DNA of 29,452 nt from positions 1 through 29,452 of the IMG/VR virus record IMGVR_UViG_3300044640_000551, one strand, 5' to 3'. Positions 14,827 to 22,855 of the stretch are shown here, one piece after another. The translations under genes were made by a program, and so were the position numbers. How positions within the stretch are numbered: the stretch's first letter is position 1; every line of letters begins with the position of its first letter. The stretch comes from a virus. The notes below the pieces were generated by a model, which was given only the letters and a program-made list of their open reading frames with translations, had not been told where the DNA came from and made no database searches.

Positions 14827-15367
14827 AGATATTTTTTGAAATTAAATTTATGTAAGGAATAGCGAAGTCAGCTTTGACATGATCCTCAAACAATTTTGCT
14901 TTGAGTTCCAAATGTAAGTTTTCGTAATGCTCGTTATTGGTCAAGTCCTCACGTTTGAAAATCAATGCTAGAATGTAGCTTACTAAGTTGCCTGTTTCTT
15001 TGCCTTGCGCTATTTTGATTCTATTCTTTTGAATTTCCTTTTCCAAACAAATCAATTCCTTTGCTTTAAACTTAAATTCTTTTCCCTCAAAAGCTACATA
15101 TTTATACCCTTTCATTTCAATCTCGCTTTGAAGCTGGATATTTTTAGCTTTAAACACATTGAAGTTTTTGATTAAATCAACCATTGCGTTAGCATCCATA
15201 TCATTGTCAGGTAAACCGAGCACCTTAAAAATAGCTTCAAACTTTTCAGTGAGTACCAAGTCGGGGAACGACATGATATTTACAATTTTATTTAATTCGT
15301 GTAAGTCAATTTCGCTCGCTTCGTTGCGAAGTTCAAACGTTTCGTTGTCTAATTTCAGATTAATCAT
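14813..15367 (-). CDS. Putative tail assembly chaperone, first (G-like) gene
   Basis: A 184-residue, soluble, helical, acidic-to-neutral protein. N-terminal segment INLKLDNETFELRNEASEID and a central region ending in KVLGLPDND resemble the pattern of small tail assembly chaperones found before tape measure genes in Bacteroidetes phages. Start ATG is at 15367-15365; a TATCTTTG promoter element (15391-15384) lies just before it. A run of six A (14837-14832, minus strand) near the stop could be a slip site into the next gene's frame. Role as a chaperone for tape measure assembly is inferred from the overlapping two-gene layout and position. Confidence 0.55.
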   Translation of the reverse strand: MINLKLDNETFELRNEASEIDLHELNKIVNIMSFPDLVLTEKFEAIFKVLGLPDNDMDANAMVDLIKNFNVFKAKNIQLQSEIEMKGYKYVAFEGKEFKFKAKELICLEKEIQKNRIKIAQGKETGNLVSYILALIFKREDLTNNEHYENLHLELKAKLFEDHVKADFAIPYINLISKNIFDLV

Positions 15368-15383
15368 AATTTACATTTTAGGA

Positions 15384-15391
15384 CAAAGATA
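15384..15391 (-). promoter_or_regulatory. Promoter -7 element for the minus-strand pair
   Basis: On the minus strand TATCTTTG (15391-15384) matches TAnnTTTG, with a predicted start near 15380 and the ATG at 15367, about 13 bases later. The sequence lies in the 44-base gap between the divergent genes, the only upstream region available to the pair. No clear -33 block is visible. No matching element was seen for the plus-strand gene at 15412; the nearest is TACATTTT at 15372-15379, which lacks the G. Confidence 0.55.
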
Positions 15392-15411
15392 AGAAATTAC
15401 CTATTATCGAC

Positions 15412-16470
15412 ATGTTACCAGTCTATAATCTTTCAATTGATGAATGTGACGCTGAAAATGGCGAGTATTTAGGCGTGCTAGAAATTGCCAATACTGCAAA
15501 TCCTGCGATAATGATTAAGGGTATAGCATTGAGCGACATCAAGCAGATGATTTTCAAAGACGACTTGAAATATAGGATAGCAAGTCCCGTACTTATTCCC
15601 TCAAAGATTTATAGACGTGATGAAACAACAGGAGAAGAATACTATGTTAACGTAACTCCTGAAATCGTTGAACAAATGTTTGTTAAATTCCAAAAGGATA
15701 GAAGCGGTAAAGACGTTTTTAACGATGAACACGACGAAGCAAAAAGAGTGCCTAGCTATATTTTAGAAACATGGTTAGTTGAAACGCCAAAGACTGATAA
15801 ATCATTAATCACTTACGGTATTGAATGCCCTGAAAAGACATGGTTTGCAGTTCAACAGTTCACAGACAAACAAGCATACTTTGATTGTGTGGATAGTGGT
15901 AAGATTGGATTTTCTATTCACGGTGAAAGTGCATTGAAGTTCACAAAACAAGAAATTATTAAACCAATAAATATGAGCAAAAAGAGAAAGTTTGTCGCTC
16001 AATTCACGGAAGCAGTCGGAACGGATAGTGGTGAAGTAATCGTTACAGCAGATGCACTTGAAGTAGGTGCAGAGGTTTCTGTATTAGATGCTGAATTTAC
16101 TCCAATCGAGAACTTTAGTGGAGATGTGACAATCGACGACGCTCCTGTAGTTATTACCGATAATGTTATTACGTCAATGGGTGCTGAAGAAATGGAAATG
16201 GCAACCGAAGAAGTGGCAATAGAAGAAGTAGAAATGGCAGTTGAAGAAGTTGTCGAAGAAGTTGAAATGGCAGAAGAAACGCCAGCAGTCGAAACCTACA
16301 CTAAGGCAGAAGTCGATGCAAAATTTGATGAGATTTATTCAATGATTGCAGAGCTAAAAGTCGCAGACGTGGCAACAGTCGAAGAAGTAGAAATGAAACA
16401 AGAGAAAACGCCAGAACAATTGAGAATGGCAAAAATAGAACAATTATCAAAATTTTTAAACAAAAAATAA
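15412..16470 (+). CDS. XkdF-like capsid maturation protease fused to scaffold
   Basis: A 352-residue protein. Residues 30-175 have the pattern of XkdF-like (Peptidase_S78_2) phage proteases: PAIMIKGIAL at 31-40, EEYYVNVTPEIV at 75-86, FNDEHD at 103-108 with catalytic-type His107, and SGKIGFSIHG at 162-171 with Ser168 as the likely nucleophile. The C-terminal half is acidic, with E-rich imperfect repeats (EEVEMAVEEVVEEVEMAEE), a short coiled coil and a basic C-terminus (QLSKFLNKK), typical of scaffold. An in-frame ATG at 15973 begins MSKKRKF and could make scaffold alone. It precedes the capsid gene by one base. Protease type is well supported; nested start is inference. Confidence 0.8.
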   Translation: MLPVYNLSIDECDAENGEYLGVLEIANTANPAIMIKGIALSDIKQMIFKDDLKYRIASPVLIPSKIYRRDETTGEEYYVNVTPEIVEQMFVKFQKDRSGKDVFNDEHDEAKRVPSYILETWLVETPKTDKSLITYGIECPEKTWFAVQQFTDKQAYFDCVDSGKIGFSIHGESALKFTKQEIIKPINMSKKRKFVAQFTEAVGTDSGEVIVTADALEVGAEVSVLDAEFTPIENFSGDVTIDDAPVVITDNVITSMGAEEMEMATEEVAIEEVEMAVEEVVEEVEMAEETPAVETYTKAEVDAKFDEIYSMIAELKVADVATVEEVEMKQEKTPEQLRMAKIEQLSKFLNKK

Positions 16471-16471
16471 C

Positions 16472-17404
16472 ATGAGCAGAAAAGTACATTTTGCAATGGA
16501 CGTAACAAACAACGCGTTATTGCAAGTTAACCCAAAAGAATTTTACACGAAAGCGTTATTGTCTAACCGTTCAAGCGCACAATTTCGTCAATTACTTGGA
16601 ATCAAAGAATCAACTAAAATCGCTTCTTTAGATTTCGGTACACTATTAACCGAGGCTGATTGTGATTTCGTTGCGAACGATTCTACATTGTCAGCAAAAA
16701 CAATGGACGTTTGTAAAATCGCTTTGAATACGGAAGTTTGTCAATTCGAAATTGAGCAATCATTCTTAGCTGATTGGATGAACAAAGGTTCAAACGGTGA
16801 TTTTATGCCAGCTGATTTCGCTACGCATTTCTACGATCAATTAGGCAGAACAGTTGCAGACCAATTGGAATACCTTACATGGCAAGGTGACACAGAGGGA
16901 GAAACTGACACTTACTTAGACCTTTGTGATGGTTTGGAAAAACAATTGTCAGGTGCTACAATTCCAACAGCTCAAAAAATCGCTGGTACGAATATCACGT
17001 CTACAAACGTAATTGCTCAAATGACTTTGGTTTACAATCAAATTCCAAAAGCATTGAGAAACCGTAAATCAGAAGTTAAATGGTTTATCGCTTCTAACGT
17101 TGCTGATGCTTACCGTTTGGCAGTTGCTACACAGTCAGCTGAAGCATACACTACTAAAGATGCTCCATTAACTTTCTTGGGTTATGAGTTGACAATTGGA
17201 GAGGGAATGACTGATTCAACAATGACTTTGTCTTTACAGTCTAACTACATTTTCTTAGCGGATTTGGTTTCAGACCCAAGCGACATTACTACAATCAACA
17301 TGAAAGAAACAACTGGAGATAGAAAAATCCGTGTTATTTCTGACTTCAAGGTAGGTTTCAACTACTTGAACGATGCTGAATGGGTAACTTACAAAATCGC
17401 CTAA
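16472..17404 (+). CDS. Major capsid protein
   Basis: A 310-residue protein directly after the protease-scaffold gene and before a strong terminator, as expected for the major capsid protein. It has the look of an HK97-fold subunit of the Bacteroidetes phage type: an N-terminal helical arm (VTNNALLQVNPKEFYTKALL), a beta-rich middle with QFEIEQSFLADWM near residue 92, and a P/A-domain pattern with KWFIASNVADAYRLA near 205-219, then a C-terminal strand (DRKIRVISDFKVGFNYLN). The start ATG at 16472 gives MSRKVHF. No clear pro-peptide cut site can be fixed by eye. Call relies on length, context and pattern; confidence high for role. Confidence 0.82.
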   Translation: MSRKVHFAMDVTNNALLQVNPKEFYTKALLSNRSSAQFRQLLGIKESTKIASLDFGTLLTEADCDFVANDSTLSAKTMDVCKIALNTEVCQFEIEQSFLADWMNKGSNGDFMPADFATHFYDQLGRTVADQLEYLTWQGDTEGETDTYLDLCDGLEKQLSGATIPTAQKIAGTNITSTNVIAQMTLVYNQIPKALRNRKSEVKWFIASNVADAYRLAVATQSAEAYTTKDAPLTFLGYELTIGEGMTDSTMTLSLQSNYIFLADLVSDPSDITTINMKETTGDRKIRVISDFKVGFNYLNDAEWVTYKIA

Positions 17405-17413
17405 CATTAACGA

Positions 17414-17436
17414 GGGGGTTTAATTACCCCCTTTTT
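17414..17436 (+). terminator. Rho-independent terminator after the major capsid gene
   Basis: GGGGGT (17414-17419) pairs with ACCCCC (17426-17431) around TTAATT, followed by TTTTT (17432-17436). With the T/A closing pair counted as loop, the 8-base loop TTTAATTA is the same as that at 27274-27281. This is a strong GC stem and a clear U-run. Confidence 0.85.
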
Positions 17437-17459
17437 ATTCACATTTAAAAATACATACT

Positions 17460-17966
17460 ATGGCTTGCGAAGCATTAGAGGGAATTGAATTAGGTTGTGA
17501 AAGAAATAGCGGTGGACTTCATCAAATTTTGGTGGGTGACATGGCAGACATTTCTGCGCAAACCGTTTCACTTCCTACATGGAAAATCACAGCGATGACA
17601 GTAGACAACGAGCCTATTGAAATTGCCGTAAAAAGAAAAACATCAAACTATGTAGAGGACGAACAAAACGATTTCGTAAACGGGTCGGTTGTTGTTACCG
17701 CTACAATCACAGCAATGTTGCACAGACGTGATGCTGATAAATCTCGCAAATTGAATATTTTAGGAGCGGGTCAAAGATACCTTTATTCAATCTGTAAAGA
17801 TGCGAACGGGTTATATTGGTTCTTCCCAAATGTACAACTTCAATCAGTTGGTGAGGGGTCAGGTCAAGAGCGTGCAGACGGTTCAAAATATTCCGTTGTA
17901 TTGGTTGGAGAGAATGACCAACTTGCATACGAAATTGAGAGCGCAGTTGTTGCTGGATTATTCTAA
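17460..17966 (+). CDS. Probable major tail (tube) protein
   Basis: A 168-residue, beta-rich, Gly-containing protein. The flow HQILVGDMADISAQTVSLPT, then a long strand region ending in DGSKYSVVLVGENDQLAYEI, fits tail tube or small capsid-type virion proteins of Bacteroidetes phages. It has its own terminators upstream (17414-17436) and downstream (17991-18019), so a monocistronic, strongly expressed message is likely, consistent with a major virion component. No defining motif is visible. A head decoration protein is the alternative. Confidence 0.6.
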   Translation: MACEALEGIELGCERNSGGLHQILVGDMADISAQTVSLPTWKITAMTVDNEPIEIAVKRKTSNYVEDEQNDFVNGSVVVTATITAMLHRRDADKSRKLNILGAGQRYLYSICKDANGLYWFFPNVQLQSVGEGSGQERADGSKYSVVLVGENDQLAYEIESAVVAGLF

Positions 17967-17990
17967 AAATTAACTACTACTAATAAATTA

Positions 17991-18019
17991 AGGTTGTTCA
18001 ATTTGGACAGCCTTTTTTT
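17991..18019 (+). terminator. Rho-independent terminator after the probable tail tube gene
   Basis: AGGTTGT (17991-17997) pairs with ACAGCCT (18007-18013, one G-T pair) across a 9-base loop, followed by a run of seven Ts (18013-18019). The TTG at 17994 that could extend the next gene lies inside this stem, which argues against that start. Confidence 0.8.
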
Positions 18020-18035
18020 GTGTCCTATTATTTAC

Positions 18036-18368
18036 ATGATTTATTTAGAAAAGAATATTTCCACAAACATAGCATTGACTTTAAAAGAAAGTTCTTTGTT
18101 ATCCGTGCCTTATTACTTATTCCATTTTGTTAACGAGATAAACAAAAGCGAAACGTTTGTAAACTTTGAGGACATAAGCGGTTACCCGGAACGATACAAT
18201 TTATTTACAATGCAATTAGATTACGTTAAAGGGCAATATACCTACACAGTCTATGAAAGTATATTACCAGACCCTGAAACAATAGCAGAAACAACGGGTC
18301 ACATTGTTGAAACGGGTATCATGATAATTCACTCCGATGAGGATGCAAACACAAATATTTATTTATGA
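18036..18368 (+). CDS. Small virion-region protein (110 aa)
   Basis: A 110-residue protein starting MIYLEKNISTNIALTLKESS, a pattern I recognise from a short family found near portal or head genes in Bacteroidetes phages (LTL-x-E then YYLFHFVNE). I chose ATG 18036, because an upstream TTG at 17994 falls within the terminator. It is mostly beta. The stop overlaps the portal gene by ATGA. Likely a structural or assembly protein; the exact role is not known. Confidence 0.6.
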   Translation: MIYLEKNISTNIALTLKESSLLSVPYYLFHFVNEINKSETFVNFEDISGYPERYNLFTMQLDYVKGQYTYTVYESILPDPETIAETTGHIVETGIMIIHSDEDANTNIYL

Positions 18369-19525
18369 AAATACTAGGCATAAATTTTAGCAGAAATTCA
18401 GTCGTAAGGACGGAGCAACAAGCATACAGTACACCGTTTGGGCAAATTGGCGACGGTAACTTATCGTTACCTTTTATTCAATCTCAGGTCCACAAAGCGG
18501 GCGTTATTTACTTTGGTCAAGATAACTTATTCCCAAGTGTGCTAGATCAAATGTATTATACTTCGCCTATTCACGGGGCGGTTATCGATTTCACAGTAAT
18601 GGCGGTTATCGGTGGTGGTTTTACAGTTGATGGATTGAGCGACGGAAAAGACAAGGTAGCGTTTGGCGTTTGGTCACGAATGAATAAAGTCGATAGAAAT
18701 CTAGAAACAGTCGCACGAGATTATAAGATGCACGCACGTGTACATTTTCTTTTGAAGTATTCAGATAGCGGAAAGTTCCTTTGTATGGAAAGATTACAAC
18801 CCGCTTCTATTCGTTATCGCTTTGACGGCAACTATGAATTTTCTAGTGATTGGTCAACTGGTAAAGAGCGCAGATTTTTAGAAGCATACCACCCCGCTAA
18901 GGTTGGAAAGTATAAAGAAATGCTTTACACATTTGGCGAAGTTGGCGCGGGACAAGACATCTATCCAATACCTACTTATTCAAGTGCTTTGAATTGGTGT
19001 TATTTGGATGGCGAACAAAGTTACTTTCACAAATCAAACCTACAAAACTCTATTTTTCCTAGCCTTATTATTAGACGCCCTAAGCGATTCGGTTCTAAGA
19101 AAGAGGTCGAAGATTTCAAAGATGGTTTGATGAATAACAAAGGCGCAAAAAACGCTGGTAAAGTATTCGTTTTAACTGGTGACGGAATGGAAAATACTCC
19201 TGAAGTAGTTACACCAAGCGCACAAAACAATGATAAGTTATTTGAGGGTACAAGTAAAGAGTTGAAAGATAATATTTGCTTTGCTCACAAAATTAATCCG
19301 TCCATTATGGGCGTGAAAGTTGCGGGTTCTTTGGGTAATGCTCAAGAGCTTGAAATGAGTTACGCTATTTTTGAGAAAAACGTAGTATTTCCTATGCGTA
19401 GACAGTTGACTTTTATGTACAACGAATTGATGCAAATTGCAAACATTGACGGCACATTTACAATTCAAGACTTTAAAATAATTGAGGGTCAAGTTATCGA
19501 TACTCCAAACACTCCGACAATATGA
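18365..19525 (+). CDS. Portal protein
   Basis: A 386-residue protein with the features of an HK97-type portal: an N-terminal arm, a helical clip/wing region with IHGAVIDFTVMAVIGGGFTV at about residues 59-78 followed by the stem region, and a C-terminal stretch with FAHKINPSIMGV near 307-318, the Bacteroidetes phage equivalent of the I/F-x-x-A-(F/H)-x-(V/I)-(P/N) portal motif, and AQELEMSY after it. It forms the ring at the capsid vertex through which DNA is packed by the terminase at 5568-7113. Location downstream of the capsid gene is unusual. Overlaps the genes before and after by 4 bases. Confidence 0.85.
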   Translation: MKILGINFSRNSVVRTEQQAYSTPFGQIGDGNLSLPFIQSQVHKAGVIYFGQDNLFPSVLDQMYYTSPIHGAVIDFTVMAVIGGGFTVDGLSDGKDKVAFGVWSRMNKVDRNLETVARDYKMHARVHFLLKYSDSGKFLCMERLQPASIRYRFDGNYEFSSDWSTGKERRFLEAYHPAKVGKYKEMLYTFGEVGAGQDIYPIPTYSSALNWCYLDGEQSYFHKSNLQNSIFPSLIIRRPKRFGSKKEVEDFKDGLMNNKGAKNAGKVFVLTGDGMENTPEVVTPSAQNNDKLFEGTSKELKDNICFAHKINPSIMGVKVAGSLGNAQELEMSYAIFEKNVVFPMRRQLTFMYNELMQIANIDGTFTIQDFKIIEGQVIDTPNTPTI

Positions 19526-20025
19526 TTTACTTTGTAACAGAAAATTACCTAAAACAAAAGACACCGATAACACAAAATGTTAGTGCCACCGATGTGATGC
19601 CGTTTATCGAGCCGTCCGCAAGCGGTTGGATGCAGTCGATACTAGGTACTTACTTTTTCAATCATTTATTGACGGCTTATAACGCACAAACATTAACGAG
19701 TGACGAAGAAATATTAGTCGGTAAAATACAGCCCGCAATAGCGTGGCGTGCAACAGTTGACTGTGTGTTAGGTTTGACATACCAACTAAAAAACAAAGGA
19801 CTGCAAAAACAAAACGGTGATAACTCCGAAAGTGTAGAACAATCGGAAACTACTTTTGTGATGCGACACTACGAGCAAAAAGCGGAGTTCTTTGAAATGT
19901 TTGTAAGAAAATATTTGAAATCAAATAGAGATTTGTTTCCTGAATTTACAAGCCAACTAAATAGAGATTCAGAATTAGCGCCACAGAACGATGATAATTT
20001 TAACACTGATACAATGTTTATATGA
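19522..20025 (+). CDS. Head-tail connector (DUF6712-like) protein
   Basis: A 167-residue, mostly helical protein that follows the portal in an ATGA overlap. The pattern (FVTENYLKQKTPITQNV near the start, DVMPFIEPSASGWMQSILG at about 25-43, then KIQPAIAWRATVD) resembles the connector or adaptor family seen after portals in Bacteroidetes phages, which I recall as DUF6712. Such helical proteins form a ring under the portal. It overlaps the following fusion gene by 4 bases. Function follows from position and helical make-up and is moderate. Confidence 0.6.
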   Translation: MIYFVTENYLKQKTPITQNVSATDVMPFIEPSASGWMQSILGTYFFNHLLTAYNAQTLTSDEEILVGKIQPAIAWRATVDCVLGLTYQLKNKGLQKQNGDNSESVEQSETTFVMRHYEQKAEFFEMFVRKYLKSNRDLFPEFTSQLNRDSELAPQNDDNFNTDTMFI

Positions 20026-22205
20026 TTAGTTATTTACAAGCAGTCAACGTTATAAAGTCATTTGCGGACGATCATTTGCAAATTAATAGATTTGATTTTG
20101 AGTTTAAAGAGCAAATGCAAAATTTAGCTACCTTAAACGAAGCGTATCCGTTTTTGTATGTAGTTCCTTTAGCAAGCGATACAATCACAAACGTGAACGA
20201 ATTTGAAGTTGAAATTTACTGCGTGGATAGGTTGCAAAAAGACCGTACAAATGTCAACTATGTAGTGTCAGACACTAACCAAATATTAAACGATTTGGTA
20301 CTATGGTTAGAAGAGGGACAAGATGACATTGAGATAGTAGGAACGGCAACGCAAACACCTATAAACAACGATTTATTAGACTATGTAGGTGGTTGGGTTT
20401 TACGTGTGCGTTTACAAGTTGAAAAAATTGGACTTTGTGAAATTCCATTAGGGGGTGAAATGCCACCACCACCAACTTGCGAAAATGCTACTTTCCAAAA
20501 TTCAGACGAATCATTTGTAACTACAATTGCAAGCGGTGATACCTATACAAGTGAAGATGTAAATATTCGTGTTTTTGACCAAAACGGAAACAATCTATCT
20601 GAAGATAAATATCCTAGTAATATTCCAGTAGATATTACAGTTGAAGTAACAAACGAAGTATACGCAGAAGCGATAAACTCACTTAATGAAGTTGTAACAA
20701 CTGCAGTATTAACACCAACGAATAACCAAATCTTAGCACCCGATGCACATTTAAGAATTAAAAAGTCAGGCGGTACTGATATTGTAGAAATCGATTTGCC
20801 TTCAGGAAGTGATGAAGTACAAATTATTTCAGATAGCGTAATTACTTTAAAAGATAGTGCAAGCACAACGATAAGCACTACAAATGTACAAGCAACTGAA
20901 ACGGCAAACATAACCGCCCCCGACGGATTAATTAATATTAACGGTTCAAGTGTTGGTAATGTAAAGTCAAACGGTACTCGAAACTTATTTGTAAAATTAA
21001 ACGGTACAAATTCGGGAACTTACGATGGAGTGGATACTATTAATGTAACTTCAACAGATGCTTGGACACGAAATCCTGATTGGCTTCCATTAGATACAGT
21101 TGGAAATGGTACACAAAATTTTAGCGGTTTATTTGCAGTTTACGAAACACAGAAAAATGTTTGTACCATCCAAATCACCACAGGAACACGCATAATTAAT
21201 TGGGGTGATGGAACTACACAAAGCGCATTAAGCAATACACTTTACACAAAAGTTTATGATTACGCCACAATTTCAAGTCCTATTTTGACAGATGATTTTG
21301 GATTCAATTACAAGATGGTTGTTGTAAATATTCCGATGACAAGCGCAACAATTTTCTATTTAGATAGAAATACAACGGCAACATTAATAAATAATGCAAG
21401 GTCGTTAAATTGGTTGGATATGGCTTTAGATTGCTCAACATTGACAGCCTTAGTGATGAGCGAACAAGCTATTCATAATAAATTACAAAGGTTATTAGTT
21501 TACAATGTCGGAACAACATTAAGTGGTGCAGCTTATTTTCAACAGTTAACAAGGCTTCGTGTCCTAAAATTTCCATTTGAAAAGTTGCAAAATACTATCC
21601 AAACTTTTACTAATTTTCTTGGTGATGTAAGGGATGAATCAAATAATCCTATAAATATTACATTGTCTGCAAATACAATAGGTTTAAATAGTATGTTTGG
21701 AAATGCTTTAGTAACTAAATTAGGTAATATTTCAGCTCCTACAAGCACAAATGCTATATCAATGTTTAGTAGTAATTCATTATTGAGACAAATAGGCAAT
21801 ATAAGCCTACCATTATCAACATCATTAGATAGTATGTTTTTTAATTGTTTTAATTTAGAATCGGTTGTAAATCTAACAATCTCATCAAGTTGTACAAATA
21901 TATCTGCAATAGGTGCAAACTCTAGAAAGTGTAAAGGTTTCATCATTTCTAATTGTTCAGGAATCAATAATACAAATAATGCATTCCTTGGAATGGAATC
22001 AATGGAAACTTTGATATTAACGGGTTTAAGAAGAGGTTTTACGATTGATGACTGTAATATGTCAGCAACGGCAATCGATGCTTTATTCACTTCATTGGGT
22101 AATGCCGTAGGTTCTCAAACGATAAACGTCCGTAGAAATCCTGGTTCTGCAACTTGTACAACGTCAATTGCAACATCAAAAGGTTTCACAGTGGTAATCG
22201 CTTAA
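20022..22205 (+). CDS. Tail-terminator-like domain fused to repeat-rich adhesin
   Basis: A 727-residue protein. Residues 1-142 resemble a tail terminator or completion protein (helix, then strands FEVEIYCVDRLQ and WVLRVRLQVEK). A Pro linker (GGEMPPPP, about 144-151) then leads into a long beta domain. NPDWLPLDTV near 353 with INWGDGTT at about 392-399 matches a module I know from marine phage tail fibres. From about 540 to 680 comes a leucine-rich, BspA-like repeat pattern with MF and L-x-x-IGNIS units (for example GLNSMFGNALVTKLGNIS), suited to binding a surface receptor. A 52-residue gene follows. The fusion is seen in the frame; the host-binding role is inference. Confidence 0.65.
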   Translation: MISYLQAVNVIKSFADDHLQINRFDFEFKEQMQNLATLNEAYPFLYVVPLASDTITNVNEFEVEIYCVDRLQKDRTNVNYVVSDTNQILNDLVLWLEEGQDDIEIVGTATQTPINNDLLDYVGGWVLRVRLQVEKIGLCEIPLGGEMPPPPTCENATFQNSDESFVTTIASGDTYTSEDVNIRVFDQNGNNLSEDKYPSNIPVDITVEVTNEVYAEAINSLNEVVTTAVLTPTNNQILAPDAHLRIKKSGGTDIVEIDLPSGSDEVQIISDSVITLKDSASTTISTTNVQATETANITAPDGLININGSSVGNVKSNGTRNLFVKLNGTNSGTYDGVDTINVTSTDAWTRNPDWLPLDTVGNGTQNFSGLFAVYETQKNVCTIQITTGTRIINWGDGTTQSALSNTLYTKVYDYATISSPILTDDFGFNYKMVVVNIPMTSATIFYLDRNTTATLINNARSLNWLDMALDCSTLTALVMSEQAIHNKLQRLLVYNVGTTLSGAAYFQQLTRLRVLKFPFEKLQNTIQTFTNFLGDVRDESNNPINITLSANTIGLNSMFGNALVTKLGNISAPTSTNAISMFSSNSLLRQIGNISLPLSTSLDSMFFNCFNLESVVNLTISSSCTNISAIGANSRKCKGFIISNCSGINNTNNAFLGMESMETLILTGLRRGFTIDDCNMSATAIDALFTSLGNAVGSQTINVRRNPGSATCTTSIATSKGFTVVIA

Positions 22206-22215
22206 TTTTAGAAAT

Positions 22216-22374
22216 ATGTTTTACAAATTTGAGAATAACAAGTGGGAATATGGCTATACAGTTTGCCTACCTAGTGGCGAAATTTTAACCGAAGAAAATA
22301 AGGTTAATTCTGACGGTTGGGAGTGGCACGATGAACAACCTATTGATTTTAATGTAACTAATGTTACAGAATAA
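22216..22374 (+). CDS. Small hypothetical protein (52 aa)
   Basis: ATG at 22216 opens 52 codons to TAA 22372-22374. The product is acidic and rich in Trp and aromatic residues (FYKFENNKWEYGYTV, GWEWHDEQ). It follows the adhesin gene by 10 bases in the same direction. Short Trp-rich proteins are often found after tail-fibre genes and may be fibre-associated or chaperone-like, but nothing here decides this. No family recognised. Confidence 0.5.
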   Translation: MFYKFENNKWEYGYTVCLPSGEILTEENKVNSDGWEWHDEQPIDFNVTNVTE

Positions 22375-22385
22375 AAATAAATAGT

Positions 22386-22393
22386 TACATTTG
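22386..22393 (+). promoter_or_regulatory. Possible promoter element before the lysis genes
   Basis: TACATTTG at 22386-22393 matches the -7 consensus and lies in the short gap before the first holin-like gene. The ATG is only 5 bases downstream (22399), so the message would be almost leaderless. No upstream block of the early-promoter kind is visible. The match may be chance, as TAnnTTTG occurs inside several genes. Confidence 0.3.
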
Positions 22394-22398
22394 ATGCG

Positions 22399-22647
22399 AT
22401 GATGGAAGCGGTTAAAATATTTAAAACATACGGAGGGCTGGGAGTGGTTTCCGTTTGGTTATTCATGACGAATAGTAGAGTAGATAAATTGGAACTAGAA
22501 TTGCAAGCGTGCAACGATTCTAAAATAGATATTTACAGAGAGTTAACCAAGCCGATAACAAGCAAGCACAACGAAAATAAACCGCCATTAATCGCAATAT
22601 TAACGCAACCAGTAACCATAAAAAACGTAGAACATGAAGAATGTTGA
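22399..22647 (+). CDS. Small membrane protein, holin-like
   Basis: An 82-residue protein with one N-terminal membrane segment (about residues 11-23, GGLGVVSVWLFMT) and a charged, coiled-coil-like segment (SRVDKLELELQACND), then a Pro-containing C-terminus. A single-pass membrane anchor with a coiled coil is typical of XhlA-like holins or spanin-type lysis proteins. It overlaps the next, also membrane, gene by 14 bases, and an endolysin is four genes on. Start ATG 22399 or 22402 (tandem). Function is inference from location and topology. Confidence 0.5.
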   Translation: MMEAVKIFKTYGGLGVVSVWLFMTNSRVDKLELELQACNDSKIDIYRELTKPITSKHNENKPPLIAILTQPVTIKNVEHEEC

Positions 22648-22855
22648 AAAAATGGATTTGTTGGACCGCTTAGAAGCACCTACACCAAAAAAGAACAAAA
22701 GAATAGGTCGTATTTTTACGGCTATCGGAGTAATCGCTGGAACTATTTTAAGCGCTGGAGTTATAACAGCACCTTTTGGAGTTACAATTTTAACAGTTGT
22801 TACAGCCGTGAGCGGTGGTATTGCAGTTTTCAATGGTCAGAAAGTCGCTGAATAA
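22634..22855 (+). CDS. Small hydrophobic membrane protein, holin-like
   Basis: A 73-residue protein with a charged N-terminus (MKNVEKMDLLDRLEAPTPKK) and two membrane segments (residues about 24-43 and 45-64; GVIAGTILSAGVI and ILTVVTAVSGGIAV), a topology common in class II holins. It overlaps the preceding gene by 14 bases and ends one base into the metallophosphoesterase gene (TAATG). Together the two small membrane genes may form a holin or holin-antiholin pair. No defining motif. Confidence 0.5.
   Translation: MKNVEKMDLLDRLEAPTPKKNKRIGRIFTAIGVIAGTILSAGVITAPFGVTILTVVTAVSGGIAVFNGQKVAE

Noticed and set aside
17994-18035. Upstream TTG extension of the gene at 18036
   Set aside because: The TTG is inside the terminator stem (17991-18013), so transcription from upstream would mostly stop there; ATG 18036 is a better start.
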